From [Limnothrix rosea] IAM M-220 (lineage in GTDB: Bacteria > Cyanobacteriota > Cyanobacteriia > Cyanobacteriales > MRBY01): a DNA stretch of 64,000 nt. Position 1 is the stretch's first letter. Every line of letters starts with the position of its first letter. The position numbers were made by a program, and so were the translations under genes. Shown here piece after piece: positions 62,813 through 64,000 of this stretch. The DNA lies in contig NZ_MRBY01000008.1 of the NCBI RefSeq assembly GCF_001904615.1, forward strand, positions 56,364-120,363. The letters are read 5' to 3'. The notes beneath the pieces were generated by a model that was not told the DNA's origin, searched no databases, and saw only the letters and a program-made list of their open reading frames with translations.

Positions 62813-63208
62813 TTAAAGAAAAGCCGCTGGAGAAATATTGAAAAACTCTCCTAACTTTTCTAGATGCTCTACCGTGAACTTTCTTTTTTCATTCAATACA
62901 TCTGAAACGATAGATTCTGTTTTGAAAATTGGAACTAAATCCTTTTGTTTCAAATTCCACTCTTCTATCAAACCCTTGAGTAACTCTAATCCAGAAATAT
63001 TGGGAATAGAAACAGCCTGCTTTTCATACTCTTGGATAAGAAGACTAAGTATATTCAAATAATCTTGAATGTCTGGTGTTATCTGTTCATTATCAAGAAG
63101 ATCGTCGATAACATTTTGCACAGCATCATAATCAGCTTCCGATTTAATCGGACGCGGCGGAAAACTCGTAATAAGTTCTATATATTTTGGTGATTCCAGA
63201 ACTGACAT
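62813..63208 (-). CDS. HigA-like antitoxin with C-terminal helix-turn-helix
   Basis: A 131-residue protein. The N-terminal half (FPPRPIKSEADYDAVQNVID, LNILSLLIQEYEKQAV) and a C-terminal helix-turn-helix (LLKGLIEEWNLKQKDLVPIF, IVSDVLNEKRKFTVEHLEKL, GEFFNISPAAFL) match cyanobacterial HigA-type antitoxins, which bind and repress their operon. The reading frame is intact. The upstream toxin gene it should pair with (63254-63463) is truncated, so the antitoxin is orphaned. Confidence 0.83.
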   Translation of the reverse strand: MSVLESPKYIELITSFPPRPIKSEADYDAVQNVIDDLLDNEQITPDIQDYLNILSLLIQEYEKQAVSIPNISGLELLKGLIEEWNLKQKDLVPIFKTESIVSDVLNEKRKFTVEHLEKLGEFFNISPAAFL

Positions 63209-63253
63209 AGAAGCTCTATTTTTTTAACAATGACTATCTAACCCTTATTTAAA

Positions 63254-63463
63254 CTAAGAATCTTCTTTCCATTTATTTTTGTCATAATCTTTGTGCAAAA
63301 GAACATAACGAAGAAAAACCTTCTGGGATTCATAGTCTACATAAGCGATTAATTGAAACTTGTTTCCTCCGATATTGAAGGCTGTAAAGTTCTTAGCTTG
63401 ATCTGCACTTCTAAATACTTTGCGTAAGTCAGCTAAGCTGGGACTCTCAAACTTTTTAGGTGT
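63254..63463 (-). pseudogene. HigB-type toxin lacking its 5' end
   Basis: The minus-strand frame reads FESPSLADLRKVFRSADQAK, NFTAFNIGGNKFQLIAYVDY and ESQKVFLRYVLLHKDYDKNK, ending WKEDS-stop. This is the catalytic C-terminal two thirds of a HigB mRNA interferase (FNIGGNK, LRYVLLHKDYDKNKW are hallmarks). Upstream in frame there is ATG-CAA-TAA (63464-63472), so the usual first 30 residues are missing. It sits just ahead of the intact HigA-like gene, 45 bp away. Confidence 0.8.
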
Positions 63464-64000
63464 TTATTGCATTTGTTGTTGATGTCTGTATCTTGGCATT
63501 TTGCGAAGAAGTGCCAATCTCAAGTTTTATATTGAGGTATTGATAATTGTTGTTTTCTAGAAAAGACGCTCTGGAAATGTAAGTAGTTCATCGTAAGATT
63601 GGGTATCGGTTTTTGGGTCATAATCATTTACTCCCCAAGATGTAAGGGTATGGCGAACATTGCCGTAAAGCTCCATATCAAAAGTTACTCTAGTCTCTGT
63701 TAGGTCATTGGCGATCGCCGCAACTTCATTCATTTCAGATGTAGGGTCGGTAGTGCCATGGAGACTCAAATCCATCTGGATCAGCTCCAATTCGTGCGAC
63801 TTCTAAGCCTGCAAATAATCTTTGTTGCAATTAGGGGGCGATCGCCAACCCATTGCTTCAGTCGCCTCTTATTCATCCGAACCAAAGCGCGAAAAACTTC
63901 AGGGTAATCGCATCAAAAAAAGAGGTCAAAATATGCCCGAATCAGCAAGGATCTTCAGCAAAAAATTATTGTCTAAGCCAGCTTGATATCGTTTCATCTT
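63464..64000. other. Right-edge region, mostly decayed coding DNA
   Basis: Apart from the dienelactone hydrolase remnant (63557-63829), the last 537 bp show no intact gene. A minus-strand stretch at about 63815-63925 is open (DYPEVFRALVRMNKRRLKQW, then VGDRPLI around a HIP1 site) and may be a worn coding remnant, but I cannot name it. The sequence continues beyond the window, so a truncated gene at the right edge cannot be excluded. Confidence 0.45.
63557..63829 (-). pseudogene. Decayed dienelactone hydrolase-family gene
   Basis: The minus strand has two pieces in different frames. One near 63780-63829 reads LQQRLFAGLEVARIGADPD, resembling the helix before the nucleophile in dienelactone hydrolases. 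The other, ending at 63557, reads VTFDMELYGNVRHTLTSWGV, NDYDPKTDTQSYDELLTF, the family's C-terminal His-containing segment (MxxYGxxxHxxT). The nucleophile Cys/Ser block between them is missing. A frameshift plus an internal deletion therefore disabled the gene. An uninterrupted frame of 77 codons starts at 63790 but has lost the family's N-terminal part. Confidence 0.65.

Overview
The window is cyanobacterial chromosome. The HIP1 palindrome GCGATCGC (usually GGCGATCGCC) occurs throughout, inside and between genes. The gene content agrees: a phycocyanin bilin lyase (CpcT), the iron-stress antenna/flavodoxin pair isiA-isiB, a DUF3386 protein, several families known mainly from cyanobacteria (DUF928, DUF6825, DUF29, Uma2), and a Gram-negative lipid A operon. 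The species cannot be named from the sequence alone. No rRNA, CRISPR array, complete insertion sequence or integrase is visible. There is one tRNA, tRNA-Thr(CGT).

Layout. 1-7.5 kb: a phosphonate-type binding protein divergent from a histidine kinase, pdxH, an MFS transporter and a GAF-GAF-PAS adenylate cyclase. 7.5-11.6 kb: lpxB, lpxA and fabZ read leftward, then a DUF928 exported protein and a DUF2805 protein. 11.66-16.13 kb: a 4.3-kb insert carrying one 1243-residue sugar-dehydrogenase/LamG protein, bracketed by copies of the 3' end of rbgA. 16-25.5 kb: rbgA, a phosphodiester glycosidase, tRNA-Thr, a thioredoxin, a glycosyltransferase-TPR protein, two DUF3592 proteins, an MddA-like methyltransferase, a lipase, a DMT transporter and a BrnT/BrnA toxin-antitoxin set. 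25.5-31 kb: purL, then a toxin-antitoxin region built on three 92-bp copies of the tail of a Uma2 gene. 31-51 kb: mostly housekeeping (cpcT, recN, queD, leuD, an ABC1 kinase, a PP2C phosphatase, a MetF-like reductase, trpS, a DEAD-box helicase, mfd, a membrane metalloprotease, two STAS proteins). 51-64 kb: isiB/isiA, an ACP phosphodiesterase, a sugar ABC permease, an AAA-GGDEF protein, murJ, mutS, and two patches of decayed toxin-antitoxin and hydrolase genes.

The main observation is a pattern shared by three loci (rbgA, the glycosyltransferase-TPR gene and the Uma2 gene). In each, the DNA just downstream of the gene's stop codon holds extra genes, followed by a second copy of that same gene's 3' end. 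The copy is in the same orientation and runs from a HIP1 or HIP1-derived palindrome to the stop codon (79-105 bp). At the Uma2 locus it happens twice, giving tail-cassette-tail-cassette-gene, where the cassettes are a VapBC-like pair and a HEPN/MNT pair. No recombinase accompanies any cassette. The sequence therefore suggests accessory genes accumulating behind gene stop codons by recombination whose edges fall at HIP1 sites.

How the genes work together: the lipid A genes supply outer-membrane synthesis; isiA and isiB replace iron-rich photosynthetic parts under iron limitation; the binding protein and histidine kinase may form one sensory unit; recN, mfd and mutS cover three DNA repair pathways but are not in one operon.
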